Shown: piece by piece, positions 16,657 to 25,947 of the stretch
How positions within the stretch are numbered: position 1 is the stretch's first letter
Layout: every line of letters begins with the position of its first letter
Assembly: GCF_040655735.1 (NCBI RefSeq)
Contig: NZ_JBFAKK010000022.1
Location: forward strand, 1-62,984
Direction: 5' to 3'
Length of the DNA stretch: 62,984 nt
DNA from: Phytomonospora sp040655735
GTDB taxonomy: Bacteria > Actinomycetota > Actinomycetes > Mycobacteriales > Micromonosporaceae
The notes under the pieces: model-generated
What the model saw: the letters and a program-made list of their open reading frames with translations, nothing else
What the model was told of the DNA's origin: nothing
Database searches by the model: none
Made by a program: the position numbers and the translations under genes

Positions 16657-17490
16657 CTATCCGGCGCCGTTGGTTACCGGCGCCGGGTCCTCACTCAAGT
16701 CCTCACCCGTGTCCACCACCGGGTTCGGCACCGCGCCCCCGTAGCGGCGGTCGCGGCTGGCGTAGATCTCGCAGGCCCTCCACAGGTGGCGGCGGTCGAA
16801 GTCGGGCCACAGGACGTCCATGTACACGTACTCGGCATACGCGCTCTGCCACAGCAGGAAGTTCGAGCTGCGCTGCTCCCCTGACGGACGCAAGAACAAG
16901 TCCACGTCCCCGATATCGGGGTTGTACAGGTACTTCTGGATGGTCTTCTCGTTGATCCGTCCCGGCTTCAGCCTGCCCGACGCGACGTCCTCGCCCATGC
17001 GGGCCATGGCGTCGGCGAGTTCGGCGCGGCCGCCGTAGTTGACGCAGAACTGCAAGGTCAGCTTGTCGTTGTCCTTCGACATCTCCTGGGCGACCTCGAG
17101 TTCCTTGATGACGCTGCGCCACAGCTTCGGCCGGCGGCCGGCCCAGCGGACGCGCACGCCCATGTCGTTGAGCTCGTCGCGGCGGCGGTGGATGACATCG
17201 CGGTTGAAGCCCATCAGCCAGCGCACCTCCTCGGGTGAGCGGCGCCAGTTCTCGGTTGAGAACGCGTAGGCCGAGACCGTCTTGATCCCCATCTCGATGG
17301 CGCCCTCGATGACGTCGAAGAGGACCGCCTCACCGCGCTTGTGCCCTTCGGTGCGGGGCAGACCGCGCTCCTTGGCCCAGCGGCCGTTGCCGTCCATGAC
17401 GATCGCGACATGGTCGGGCACCAGCTCGGCGGGAAGCTGGGGCGGGCGGGCGCCGGAGGCGTGCTGCTGCGGCGGGCGGTACCGGGTCAA
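16657..17490 (-). CDS. uppS: Isoprenyl transferase (undecaprenyl/decaprenyl diphosphate synthase)
   Basis: A 277-residue cis-prenyltransferase with the catalytic MDGNGRWA motif (about residues 32-39) and further conserved regions FSTENWRRS, NYGGRAEL and DLFLRPSGEQRSSNFLLWQ. It condenses isopentenyl diphosphate onto an allylic primer to make the lipid carrier for peptidoglycan synthesis. The TTG at 17490 overlaps the recO stop (TTGA), so it is translated by coupling after recO, an order conserved in actinomycetes. Confidence 0.93.
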   Translation of the reverse strand: MTRYRPPQQHASGARPPQLPAELVPDHVAIVMDGNGRWAKERGLPRTEGHKRGEAVLFDVIEGAIEMGIKTVSAYAFSTENWRRSPEEVRWLMGFNRDVIHRRRDELNDMGVRVRWAGRRPKLWRSVIKELEVAQEMSKDNDKLTLQFCVNYGGRAELADAMARMGEDVASGRLKPGRINEKTIQKYLYNPDIGDVDLFLRPSGEQRSSNFLLWQSAYAEYVYMDVLWPDFDRRHLWRACEIYASRDRRYGGAVPNPVVDTGEDLSEDPAPVTNGAG

Positions 17491-18233
17491 GATCTCTCCA
17501 CATAAGACAGTGAGCGCAGGTCGCGCTCAAGGTGCCATTGCAGGTGCGCGGCGATCAGGCCGCTGGATTCCTTGCGGACCCCGACGACGCTGGGGACGGC
17601 CTTGCGCCAGTCGCCGACGGCCAGGGCGCGCATCAGGTCGAGCGCGGCGGGTGAGGGGTGCGCCGACCCGGCCGGTCGGCAGTCGCGGCAGACGCAGCCG
17701 CCGGCGGCGATGGAGAACGCTCGGTGGTCGCCTTTGAGGCCGCAGATGGCGCAGGCGACCAGGATCGGCGCCCACCCGGCGTCGTGCATGCCGCGCAGCA
17801 TGTACGAGTCGAGGACCAGCGCCGAGGGGTACTGGCCCTCGGCGAGCGCGCGCAGTGCGCCCAGCGTGAGCTGGAACAGCCGCAGCGCGGGTTCGCCCTC
17901 GATCGGGCTGAGGCGTTCGGCGGTCTCGGCGATGGCCGAGGCGGCGGTGTAGCGGCCGTAGTCCTCGGCGATGCGGCGGCCGTAGAGGTCGATGCCCTCG
18001 ACTTGGCTGACGATGTGCAGATTGCGGCCTTCGACCAGTTGGAGGTCGATGTGCCCGAAGGGTTCGAGGCGGGCCCCGAACTTCGAGCTGGTGCGCCGCA
18101 CGCCTTTGGCCACCGCGCGCATCCGGCCGTGGCGCCTGCCGATCATCGAGACGATGTGGTCGGCCTCACCGAGTTTCTGGACGCGCAGGACCACCGCGTC
18201 GTCGCGGAAGAGTCGCCTGCGCATACCGGTCAC
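17487..18233 (-). CDS. recO: DNA repair protein RecO
   Basis: A 248-residue RecO with an N-terminal OB-fold (LFRDDAVVLRVQKLGEADHI) and a C-terminal zinc site CAICGLKGDH ... CVCRDC. It mediates RecA loading and strand annealing in the RecFOR pathway. GTG 18233 overlaps the cobQ stop (GTGA); the ATG at 18224 is an alternative three codons in. It sits between cobQ and uppS in one operon. Confidence 0.92.
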   Translation of the reverse strand: MTGMRRRLFRDDAVVLRVQKLGEADHIVSMIGRRHGRMRAVAKGVRRTSSKFGARLEPFGHIDLQLVEGRNLHIVSQVEGIDLYGRRIAEDYGRYTAASAIAETAERLSPIEGEPALRLFQLTLGALRALAEGQYPSALVLDSYMLRGMHDAGWAPILVACAICGLKGDHRAFSIAAGGCVCRDCRPAGSAHPSPAALDLMRALAVGDWRKAVPSVVGVRKESSGLIAAHLQWHLERDLRSLSYVERS

Positions 18234-19804
18234 GGGCCCATTGTGCCTTGCGCGTGTGACGGGCTCCCGGGAGCGCCTGGCGGCAGGAAGGGCAGGCCGC
18301 CGGGCGCGCCCTCCTCGATGACGCGCAGGAGGGCTTCGGTGTCGAGGTGCTCTTCGACCAGGTCGCCGAGCAGGTCGAGCATGCTCTCGCGGACGGCGGC
18401 GAAGTCGGTGTCGGGGGCGGCGGCGAAGCCGGTGCGGCCGGCGAGCGCGGCGGCCTCGGTCAGGAAGGCGCGGCGGAAGCCGTCGTGTTCGAAGGCGCCG
18501 TGCCAGTGCGTGCCCGACACCGATCCGGCGCGGGCGCCCTCGCCGGTGCCGTCGGGGAGGGTGAACATGGGCGCGGCGCCCTCGTCGACGCGGTCGACGC
18601 CGTGGTGGATCTCGTAACCGCCGACCGGCACGCCGCCGTAGGTCCCTTGTGGACGGCGCAGGGTCTTCTCCGGCGCGAAGGTCACCTCGACCGGCAGCAG
18701 GTCCAGTCCCGCGACGCTCCCCCGCCGGCTCTCGACCTCGTCGTGGACGGCCCGGCCGAGCATCTGGTAGCCGCCGCACAGCCCGACCAGCGGCCGGCCG
18801 GCGGCCGCGTGCGCGGCGATGACGTCGTCGAGTCCCCTGGCGCGCAACCACTCCAGATCGTCCACAGTCGACTTCGAGCCCGGCAGGACCAGCACGTCGG
18901 CGGCGGCCAGTTCGCCCGGCTCGATCGTCATGCGGACCCGCACCCCCGGCTCGCAGGCCAGCGCCTCGGCGTCGGTGGCGTTCGACATGCGCGGCAGCCG
19001 CACCACCGCCACGTCGAGCCACTCGCTGCCGCGCGGCGGCGCCGGGCGGCCCAGCACCCGCCCGTAGGCGACGTCGTCCTCGGCGTCGAGCCACAGGTCG
19101 AGGTGCCACGGGATCACCCCGAAGGCCGGGCGCCCGGTGAGCGCGCGGAGCTGGTCGAGGCCCGGGCGGAGGAGCCCGAGGTCGCCGCGGAACTTGTTGA
19201 TCACGAACCCGGCGACCAGCGCCTGGTCCTCGCGCGGCATCAGCGCGACCGTCCCGAAGAGGTGCGCGAAGACGCCGCCCTTGTCGATGTCGCCGACGAT
19301 GACCACGGGCATGTCGGCGTCGCGGGCCAGGCCCATGTTCACGAAGTCGTGGTGGCGCAGGTTGATCTCGGTGGGGCTGCCCGCCCCCTCGCAGATCACC
19401 GCGTCGAAGTCCCGCCGCAGCTCGGCGAGGGACTCGCGGACGGTGTCGACGACCATCGGGCCGAGCGTGGCGAAGTCGGCGGCGTCGAGGAACCCGTGCG
19501 GCCTGCCGCGCAGCACGATCTGACTGGAGCGCTCGCTGCCGGGCTTGAGCAGCACCGGGTTGAAGCGCGTGTCGGCGGCCAGCCCGCACGCGGCGGCCTG
19601 GAGCGCCTGCGCGCGGCCGATCTCGCCGCCGTCGGGGGTCACCGCGGAGTTGTTCGACATGTTCTGCGCCTTGAACGGCGCGACCCGCACGCCCCTGCGC
19701 CGCAGCCAGCGGCAGATCCCGGCGGTCACCACGGACTTGCCGGCGTCGGAGGTGGTGCCCGCGACGAGCAGGGCACCGGAGGTCGCGCGAAGGCTTCGGG
19801 TCAC
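18230..19804 (-). CDS. cobQ: Cobyric acid synthase CobQ
   Basis: A 524-residue two-domain amidotransferase. The N-terminal P-loop dethiobiotin-synthetase-like domain has GTTSDAGKSVVTAG and QNMSNNS. The C-terminal triad glutaminase domain has the nucleophile in PLVGLCGGYQMLG and the His in SGTHWHGAFE. It amidates carboxylates b, d, e and g of adenosylcobyrinic acid diamide in cobalamin synthesis. GTG 19804 is chosen because the P-loop domain begins there and CACAAT lies 6 nt upstream (leaderless). First gene of cobQ-recO-uppS; other cob genes are not in the window. Confidence 0.93.
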   Translation of the reverse strand: MTRSLRATSGALLVAGTTSDAGKSVVTAGICRWLRRRGVRVAPFKAQNMSNNSAVTPDGGEIGRAQALQAAACGLAADTRFNPVLLKPGSERSSQIVLRGRPHGFLDAADFATLGPMVVDTVRESLAELRRDFDAVICEGAGSPTEINLRHHDFVNMGLARDADMPVVIVGDIDKGGVFAHLFGTVALMPREDQALVAGFVINKFRGDLGLLRPGLDQLRALTGRPAFGVIPWHLDLWLDAEDDVAYGRVLGRPAPPRGSEWLDVAVVRLPRMSNATDAEALACEPGVRVRMTIEPGELAAADVLVLPGSKSTVDDLEWLRARGLDDVIAAHAAAGRPLVGLCGGYQMLGRAVHDEVESRRGSVAGLDLLPVEVTFAPEKTLRRPQGTYGGVPVGGYEIHHGVDRVDEGAAPMFTLPDGTGEGARAGSVSGTHWHGAFEHDGFRRAFLTEAAALAGRTGFAAAPDTDFAAVRESMLDLLGDLVEEHLDTEALLRVIEEGAPGGLPFLPPGAPGSPSHAQGTMGP

Positions 19805-19869
19805 CCGGCCATTGTGATCATCCGCTCGCCGGGGCGTCCGGGCGGATCGGGGCATCCGGAATCCACCAC

Positions 19870-19898
19870 TTGACTCCCTTTTCCCCGAGCCCTACTTT
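19870..19898 (+). promoter_or_regulatory. Promoter of solute-binding protein gene
   Basis: TTGACT at 19870-19875 and TACTTT at 19893-19898 are separated by 17 bp, an unusually good -35/-10 pair in an AT-rich patch. It lies about 50 bp before the ATG at 19949. Confidence 0.6.
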
Positions 19899-19948
19899 TA
19901 GGGATATTTACTCAGGGTGCCGGCCACCCCTTGGGAGAGGTAACCGCC

Positions 19949-21184
19949 ATGGGACGACTCCTCGCCGCGAGCGCCTGCGCCGCCGCGGTATTACTCACCG
20001 CCTCCGCCTGTCAGGGCGCGGCCGACTCGGAGGAACCCGGTGCGCCGGGGCTCACCTTCCTCGTCGCCGAGACCGCCGAGCGGCCCGCCGCCTACTGGAC
20101 CGAGGCCGTCGAGCGCGTCGCCGACGCCAACGGGCTGGAGATCGAGCTGACCGTCATCCCCCTCGGCGGCGATCCCACCGCGCACGTGCGGCAGATGCTC
20201 GGCGAAGGCGCCCCCCTTCCCGACATCATGGCCGGGGTCTCGCCGAAGGGGTTGGGCACGCCCGAGCTGCTCTACGGCTGGCAGCCCGAGGAGATCGCGC
20301 GCTTCCGGCAGCCCTACTCGGGCAGCGTCGCCGGGCAGATCTACCGGCTCCCCGCCACCGGCGAGGCCGTGCCCGTCGTCTACTACAACAAGGACCTGCT
20401 CGGCGAAGTACCCGGCACTTACGCCGAGCTCCTGAAGACGGCGGGCGAGTTGAAGGGCGACGGCGTGCGGCCCTTCGCGCTGGGCGGTGTGGAGGCCGCG
20501 ACGCTGCTGTGGTCGGCGACGATCACCACCGACGTGTACCGCGAGTCGCCGACCTGGATGCAGCACCGGCGGCTCGACCACGTGCACTTCTGCGACAAGG
20601 AGTTCCGCGCCGCCGCCGAGAAGGTCACCGAACTCGGGGAGTACGTCTCGATCACCGACAACGGCGGTGACGCCGCCTTCCTCGCCGGTGAGGCCGCCAT
20701 GTATCCCGCGAGCAGCCGCTTCGCCCTGGCCGCCGCCGCGCAGCCGCCCGCCTTCGAGATCGGGGCCTTCGCCTGGCCCACCGACGACGGCGGCGCGGTC
20801 GTGCCCGCCTACCACGGCGGGGGCCTGTCGGTCAGCGCCGCGGCGAAGGACCTGGAAGCGGCCCGCCGCTTCGCCCTCGCCTTCTCCCTCGACCCCGCCA
20901 ACCTCGACCACGCCGCCACCGCCGAAGGCCTCTTCCCCGCCGTCACCGAGTACACCCCACCGGAGGCGATGGGCGACATCTACCGCCTCGGCTACGAGCT
21001 GTACACCGCCGCCGCCGACACCGGCGCCCTCCTCCCCTCGGTAGCCGCCGAGGACGGCGACGACGGCGTGCCATCGGCGACCGCCGAGGAGTGGCAGGCG
21101 TCGGCGGCCCGCCTCCTGGGCGGGCTGACGGACGCGAAGGAGGTCTGCGCGACGCTGGACGGGGGGTACGCGCCGGCGGGGTGA
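19949..21184 (+). CDS. Orphan ABC-type extracellular solute-binding lipoprotein
   Basis: A 411-residue protein with a lipoprotein signal (AAAVLLTASAC, Cys about residue 21). The body resembles sugar-binding family 1 proteins, with VPVVYYNKDLLGEVPGTYAE and GEAAMYPASSRFAL. ATG 19949 has GAGAGG at 19935-19940. No permease or ATPase gene lies beside it, so it either works with a transporter elsewhere (many actinomycete sugar systems share one ATPase) or is a remnant. Substrate unknown, probably an oligosaccharide. Confidence 0.82.
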   Translation: MGRLLAASACAAAVLLTASACQGAADSEEPGAPGLTFLVAETAERPAAYWTEAVERVADANGLEIELTVIPLGGDPTAHVRQMLGEGAPLPDIMAGVSPKGLGTPELLYGWQPEEIARFRQPYSGSVAGQIYRLPATGEAVPVVYYNKDLLGEVPGTYAELLKTAGELKGDGVRPFALGGVEAATLLWSATITTDVYRESPTWMQHRRLDHVHFCDKEFRAAAEKVTELGEYVSITDNGGDAAFLAGEAAMYPASSRFALAAAAQPPAFEIGAFAWPTDDGGAVVPAYHGGGLSVSAAAKDLEAARRFALAFSLDPANLDHAATAEGLFPAVTEYTPPEAMGDIYRLGYELYTAAADTGALLPSVAAEDGDDGVPSATAEEWQASAARLLGGLTDAKEVCATLDGGYAPAG

Positions 21185-22859
21185 GGGGCCAGGTCTGAGA
21201 GGTGGGTGAGGGGCAGGGCGTCCTTGGGGTGAGGCGGGGGCCTGCGGAGGTTCACGGTGGCGTGCCCGACCTCGACGGCACGCCACCGCCATGACGCCGC
21301 CGCCGACGCCGACGGGCGTGCGTGACGTGCGGGCGTGCGGGCGTGACGTGCGAGTGGCTGCGGGCGACGGGGTGGGGCGTGCGCGTGTGGCGCGGGGCGC
21401 GGGGCGCGCATGAGCGACGGACTGGCGCGTGCGCGCAGCGCGCTGGGTTGTGGGTGAGGCGGTGTACGCACCGCACCGCACCGCCGAAGCGGTAGTTCGC
21501 TCCCCCTGCGTCTGGCACGACATGGGGGCAGGGCGTGGCCCGGTTTGGGTTCGCCTGCCGCTGCCGGCGTGGCCTTGCCTCATGCGACTTCGCCACCGCG
21601 CCGCCAAATGAGGCGCTGCCCGTGCGCGGCGCGCCTGGCAGGCGAGCGGCTCTGGACGATGTCGGTGGCGAGCGCAGCGGCGTCCAAACGCCGCACAGGG
21701 GCGAGCTGGCAGCGTTTCGCGGGCCGGTCGAAGGCCGGTGTACTGGTGGAGCTAGTGGGGCTAATAGGGCTAATAGGGCTAACGCACGGAGGCCACGGAC
21801 GCCTCGCCCAGCAGTACCCACCGCGCCTCCGGAGGGGAGAAGGGGGAGAAGGGGGAGGAGGCGGGCGACCACCTGAGCTGCCTGCCTGCCGCGCCGGATG
21901 CCGGGCATGCCGAACGAGTGAGCGGGCAAGAGTTCCGGCGAGCTCGCGTGCCGCCTCGCGCTGGGACGGTTGGGCCCCACGCCAGCTGGCCACGGGAGGT
22001 GGCCGGTGGAAATGCGGCGGGCGTTCGTAGAGCCACGCACTAGGTGGGCGGCCGGACACGTGGGTGGACAGGAGCGGCGGCGCGGGTAAGCCTCGCGATG
22101 GCTGGCTGGGACGTGGGCAAACCGGACCCGGACCCGGGCGGCGGGCGGCGGGCGGCGGGCGGCGGGCGGCGGGCGGCGGGCGGGCGAATGGTCTCGCGGT
22201 GGCCGACTCGGGCGTAAGCGGGTTCGACACGGGAGGCGGCCGGAGGCGCGGCAGCCACGGGTAAGAGTCTCGCGTTGAGCCGGCCACGATGTTGCACCGG
22301 ACGGACGTGGGCCGGCTGAACACGTGCGGGCGGCACCGGCAAGCGCCTAAGCCTCGGCCTAGCGAACTGGGACACGGCGGAACGGACATGGGGGTGGGCT
22401 GCTCGGAATGCGGCGGGCGCTCGTAGAGCCGCGTGCTCGGCGGGTTCGGCGGCGCGCGGACCGGGGTTCGGCAGACGCGCGAGGAACATCGCGCTGAGTC
22501 GGCGGGAGCGGGAGCGGGCGACACAGCGAGAGAGTGCAGCCCTCGCGCTGGGCAGGCTGAGACGTCGGCGGGTCGGACGCCATACCGGGGCGAGACGACG
22601 GGCGCGTTCAGGACCTCGCGGCAGGCGGAGTGGGACGTGAACGGGCCGCGCACGGAAGGCGTGCAGGTGGAAAAGCGGCGAGCGCCTGCAAGAGCCTCGC
22701 GCTGGGCAAACTAAGACATGGGGCGAACTGCAGCGTGGGCGGACACGTGAGCGACCGGACACGTGGGCAGGCAGGTAGGCGGGTCGGCGGGCTCCCCACC
22801 CATCCCCCTTCGGCCCCTCGCCCCGCAACCCACCCCTCGCACCCCTCGCCCCGCAACCC
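21185..22859. repeat. Long non-coding region of degenerate repeats
   Basis: A stretch of 1.7 kb without a convincing gene. It contains six perfect GGGCGGC heptads at 22136-22177, GGGCTAATA-type 9-mers at 21757-21782, and polypurine G-runs at 21834-21862. There are also imperfect dispersed copies of a longer unit built from GCGGCGGGCG-YTCGTAGAGCC, CCTCGCGCTGGG and CGGACACGTGGG. Two copies, 22011-22037 and 22407-22433, differ at only 2 of 27 bases, and a third decayed copy starts at about 22665. Open frames here are Arg/Pro/Ala-rich and look spurious. Confidence 0.7.
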
Positions 22860-24083
22860 TCACCCCTCGCACCCCTCCAGCCGTCGGCGCAGGTACCGCC
22901 GTTCCGGCTCCGTCGGCGCCAGCTCCAGCGCCCGCGCGTAGGCCTCGCGGGCTTCGCCCGTCCTCCCCGCCCGGCGGAGCATGTCGGCGTGGGCGGCGGG
23001 TAGCAGGTAGTACGCATCCAGGCCGCCGGCGGCGGTGAGGTCGTCGAGGATGGTGAGGGCGGCGGTGGGGCCTTCGGCCATACCGATGGCGACGGCCCGG
23101 TTGAGTGCCACGACCGGTGTGGGGACCAGGCGCAGCAGCTCGGTGTAGAGCCCGGCGATCTGGAGCCAGTCGGTGTCCTCGGGGTCGGCGGCGGTGGCGT
23201 GGCAGGCGGCGATGGCGGCCTGAAGCTGGAACGGGCCCGCCCGGCGGCGGCGCAGTGCCTGCCTCAGAAGGGCCTCGCCCTCGCCGATCCGCTCGGCGTC
23301 CCACAGGGACCGGTCCTGCTCGTCGAGTGGCACAAGCTCACCGTGGGGGTCGGTGCGGGCGGCGCGGCGGGCGTCGTGAAGCAGGATGAGGGCGAGCAGG
23401 CCGCGGGCCTCGGGTTCGTCGGGCATGAGGGCGACCAGCAGGCGCGCCAGCCGGATCGCCTCCTCCGTCACCCGCTCACGGGAGGGATCGCCGTACCCGG
23501 CGTTGAACAGCAGGTAGAGCACGTGGAGGACGGTCGGCAGCCGCTCGGGCAGCAGGTGTGCCGGCGGCACCCGAAACGGGATCCCGGTGTTCTTGATCCG
23601 CTGCTTGGCGCGAAACAGCCGCTGCCCCATCGTCCGCTCGGGCACCAGGAAGGCGGCGGCGATCTCGGCGGTCGACATGCCGGCGAGGCTCCGCAAGGTC
23701 AGCACCACCTGCGCCTCGACGCTGAGCGCCGGGTGGCAGCAGGTGAAGATCAGTTCCAGGCGCTCGTCGGGGATGTCGGAGTCGTGCGGGGGCGGCGAAA
23801 CCGGCTCCATCTCGGCGACCTCCCGCAGTTTCCCGGCCTCGACCGAGGCACGCCGGATCACGTCGATCGCGCGGTTGCGCGCCGTCGTGGTGAGCCAGGC
23901 CAGCGGCTGGTCGGGCACGCCCTTCTCCGGCCACAGCCGCAGGGCCTTCGCGAAGGCGTCCTGCGCGCACTCCTCGGCCAGGTCCCAGTCGCCGCCGGTG
24001 AGCCGGATCAGTGTCGCCACGATCCGGCTCCACCCGTCGGCGTAGACGGCCGCGACACGGCCGGCCACGTCCTGTTCCGTCAC
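22860..24083 (-). CDS. ECF sigma factor with C-terminal helical extension (ECF42-like)
   Basis: A 407-residue protein. Residues about 10-80 match sigma region 2 (DAFAKALRLWPEKGVPDQPLAWL) and 115-170 region 4 (LTLRSLAGMSTAEIAAAFLV). A long C-terminal helical, TPR-like extension contains LYLLFNAGYG and ALNRAVAIGMAEGP, as in ECF42 factors. The GTG at 24083 overlaps the stop of the YCII gene. ECF42 factors are typically encoded next to DGPF/YCII proteins, as here, and lack an anti-sigma factor; the extension is thought to control activity. Confidence 0.9.
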   Translation of the reverse strand: MTEQDVAGRVAAVYADGWSRIVATLIRLTGGDWDLAEECAQDAFAKALRLWPEKGVPDQPLAWLTTTARNRAIDVIRRASVEAGKLREVAEMEPVSPPPHDSDIPDERLELIFTCCHPALSVEAQVVLTLRSLAGMSTAEIAAAFLVPERTMGQRLFRAKQRIKNTGIPFRVPPAHLLPERLPTVLHVLYLLFNAGYGDPSRERVTEEAIRLARLLVALMPDEPEARGLLALILLHDARRAARTDPHGELVPLDEQDRSLWDAERIGEGEALLRQALRRRRAGPFQLQAAIAACHATAADPEDTDWLQIAGLYTELLRLVPTPVVALNRAVAIGMAEGPTAALTILDDLTAAGGLDAYYLLPAAHADMLRRAGRTGEAREAYARALELAPTEPERRYLRRRLEGCEG

Positions 24084-24427
24084 TCGTCGTCGCCCTCCCA
24101 GAACGGCCGCAGTTCGATCAGCCCGCCCCAGGCCATGGGGTGCTTCGAGGCGACCTGGACGGCCTCGTCGAGGTCGGCGCAGTCGAGGACGTCGAAGCCG
24201 ACCATCTGCTCCTTCGTCTCGGCGAAGGGCCCGTCGGTGAGGAGCACCTCGCCGCCCCGGACGCGAACGGTCGTGGCGTCGGCGGCCGGACGGGTGCGCT
24301 CGCCGATCAGGCGGATGCCCCGGCCGTCCATCTCCTTGACCCACTCGTCGACGTCCGGGGCGTCGTCGAGCTCGCCGGGACCGGGCTTGAAGCTCGGGTC
24401 GAGGCAGACCAGCATCAGGTACTTCAT
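24080..24427 (-). CDS. YCII/DGPF-domain protein
   Basis: A 115-residue protein starting MKYLMLVCLDP with the signature LTDGPFAETKEQMVGFDVLD. The fold is dimeric ferredoxin-like; biochemical activity is not established. It lies directly before, and overlaps by 4 nt, the ECF42-like sigma factor gene, the usual partnership for this family, and is a probable target or modulator of that sigma factor. ATG 24427 is used because conservation begins there. Confidence 0.9.
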   Translation of the reverse strand: MKYLMLVCLDPSFKPGPGELDDAPDVDEWVKEMDGRGIRLIGERTRPAADATTVRVRGGEVLLTDGPFAETKEQMVGFDVLDCADLDEAVQVASKHPMAWGGLIELRPFWEGDDE

Positions 24428-24517
24428 CGTGTCGCTCCCATCGTGTTGTCGACTGTCATCTGAATGACGAACGGGCACGACGCTCTACTACCGGCCTCGC
24501 GAAAAAACTTCGGCCCG

Positions 24518-25009
24518 TCACCGCGCCAGGCGAAACTCCAGCAGGACCTCCCACTTGTTCAGGTCCGGCTCGTCTCTGGGATCGGTGAGGTAGAACTCCA
24601 GCCGCGACCCCCAGCGCTCGTTCTCCGCACCGTCCTCCTTGTCGAACTCGAGGTCCTGACCGGCCGCCCACGCCAGCAGGGACGCCGTCACGTCGACGAG
24701 CTGGTCGGGATGGCCGACGTGGGAAACGGTCACGTAGCGCCCGGCGGGCAGGACGCCGGCGAAGACCTCGCCCTCCCCCTCGACGGCCTCGGCGACGGGA
24801 ATTCCCGCCTCGATGTCGAGCGGGCCCGGCATGGCCACGCCTCTGTAACGGAAGAAGGGCGCGCCGGCGGGCTCGGCGCCACGCGCGGCGAGGTGTCCGA
24901 AGACCTCCCCGAAGCGGTCGGCGATCTCCGGGAACGTGGACATGGTGACGCGCCCGGCCACCGCCGCGTACGGACGGTCCGGGTGCGTGACGATCTCGGG
25001 AGTGCTCAT
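24518..25009 (-). CDS. GyrI-like / effector-binding domain protein
   Basis: A 163-residue stand-alone ligand-binding domain of the GyrI-like superfamily, with two repeats around RPYAAVAGRVTMSTFPEIADRF and the C-terminal RLEFYLTDPRDEPDLNKWEV (core EFYLTDP). Such domains bind small hydrophobic cations or drugs. ATG 25009 follows CACAAT by 6 nt, a leaderless signal. No DNA-binding domain is present. Monocistronic, between the YCII gene and era. Confidence 0.8.
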   Translation of the reverse strand: MSTPEIVTHPDRPYAAVAGRVTMSTFPEIADRFGEVFGHLAARGAEPAGAPFFRYRGVAMPGPLDIEAGIPVAEAVEGEGEVFAGVLPAGRYVTVSHVGHPDQLVDVTASLLAWAAGQDLEFDKEDGAENERWGSRLEFYLTDPRDEPDLNKWEVLLEFRLAR

Positions 25010-25044
25010 GCGGCCATTGTGCGGCCGGGGTCCGACAAAAGGGT

Positions 25045-25947
25045 CTAGAACCCCAGACGCTGAAGGAGCTTCGGGTTGCGCTGCCAGTCCTTGGCGACCC
25101 GCACGTGAAGGTCCAGGAAGACCCGCGAGTCGATGAGCTTGCCGATCTCTTTGCGCGCCTGCGTGCCGACGTGCTTCATGCGCGCGCCGCCCTTGCCGAT
25201 CACGATGGCCTTCTGGCTCGGCCGCTCGACGTAGATGTCGGCGTAGATGTGCTTGCGGGGGTTCCCCTCGCTCTCCTCGTCGAGGATCTCCTCGATGACG
25301 ACCGCGATCGAGTGCGGGAGTTCGTCGCGCACGCCTTCGAGGGCCGCCTCGCGGATCAGCTCGGCGATCATCACCCGCTCGGGCTCGTCGGTGATCATGT
25401 GGTCGGGGTAGAGCTGCGGGGACTCCGGCAGGTGCCCGCTGATCACCTCGACGAGCGTGTCGACCTGCTCGCCGGTGACGGCGCTGCACGGCACGATGTC
25501 GGCGAAGTCGGCGAGCTTGGAGACGTCCATGAGCTGCTTGGCCAGGTCGGCCTTGGAGACCAGGTCGGTCTTGGTGACCACGGCGACGATCTTCGTGCGC
25601 AGCTCCTCGATCTCCTTGGAGATCAGGCGGTCGCCGGGTCCGACCTTCTCGTTGGCGGGGATGCACAGCCCGACGACGTCGGTCTCGCTCCAGGTCGCGC
25701 GCACGAGGTCGTTGAGGCGCTGGCCGAGCAGGGTGCGGGGTTTGTGCAGGCCGGGGGTGTCGACCAGGATCAGCTGCGAGTCGGGCCGGTGCAGGATCCC
25801 GCGCACGACGTGGCGGGTCGTCTGCGGCCGGTTGCTGGTGATCGCGATCTTCGAGCCGATGATGGCGTTGGTCAGCGTGGACTTGCCGGCGTTGGGGCGG
25901 CCCACGAAGCAGGCGAAGCCGGCGCGGTACGGCACGTGATCGGTCAT
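25045..25947 (-). CDS. era: GTPase Era
   Basis: A 300-residue GTPase. G1 is GRPNAGKST, G3 DTPGLHKPR, G4 VTKTDLV. The C-terminal KH domain has the GxxG-type loop IGKGGARMKHVGTQARKEI (core IGKGGARM). It binds the 3' end of 16S rRNA and helps 30S maturation. It overlaps the end of the deaminase-like gene by 4 nt and has its own CACAAT -10 six nt before the ATG. Confidence 0.95.
   Translation of the reverse strand: MTDHVPYRAGFACFVGRPNAGKSTLTNAIIGSKIAITSNRPQTTRHVVRGILHRPDSQLILVDTPGLHKPRTLLGQRLNDLVRATWSETDVVGLCIPANEKVGPGDRLISKEIEELRTKIVAVVTKTDLVSKADLAKQLMDVSKLADFADIVPCSAVTGEQVDTLVEVISGHLPESPQLYPDHMITDEPERVMIAELIREAALEGVRDELPHSIAVVIEEILDEESEGNPRKHIYADIYVERPSQKAIVIGKGGARMKHVGTQARKEIGKLIDSRVFLDLHVRVAKDWQRNPKLLQRLGF

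Noticed and set aside
21900..22760. Possible CRISPR array in the repeat island
   Set aside because: Repeat copies are imperfect, irregularly spaced and of differing length; there are no uniform spacers and no cas genes in the window.
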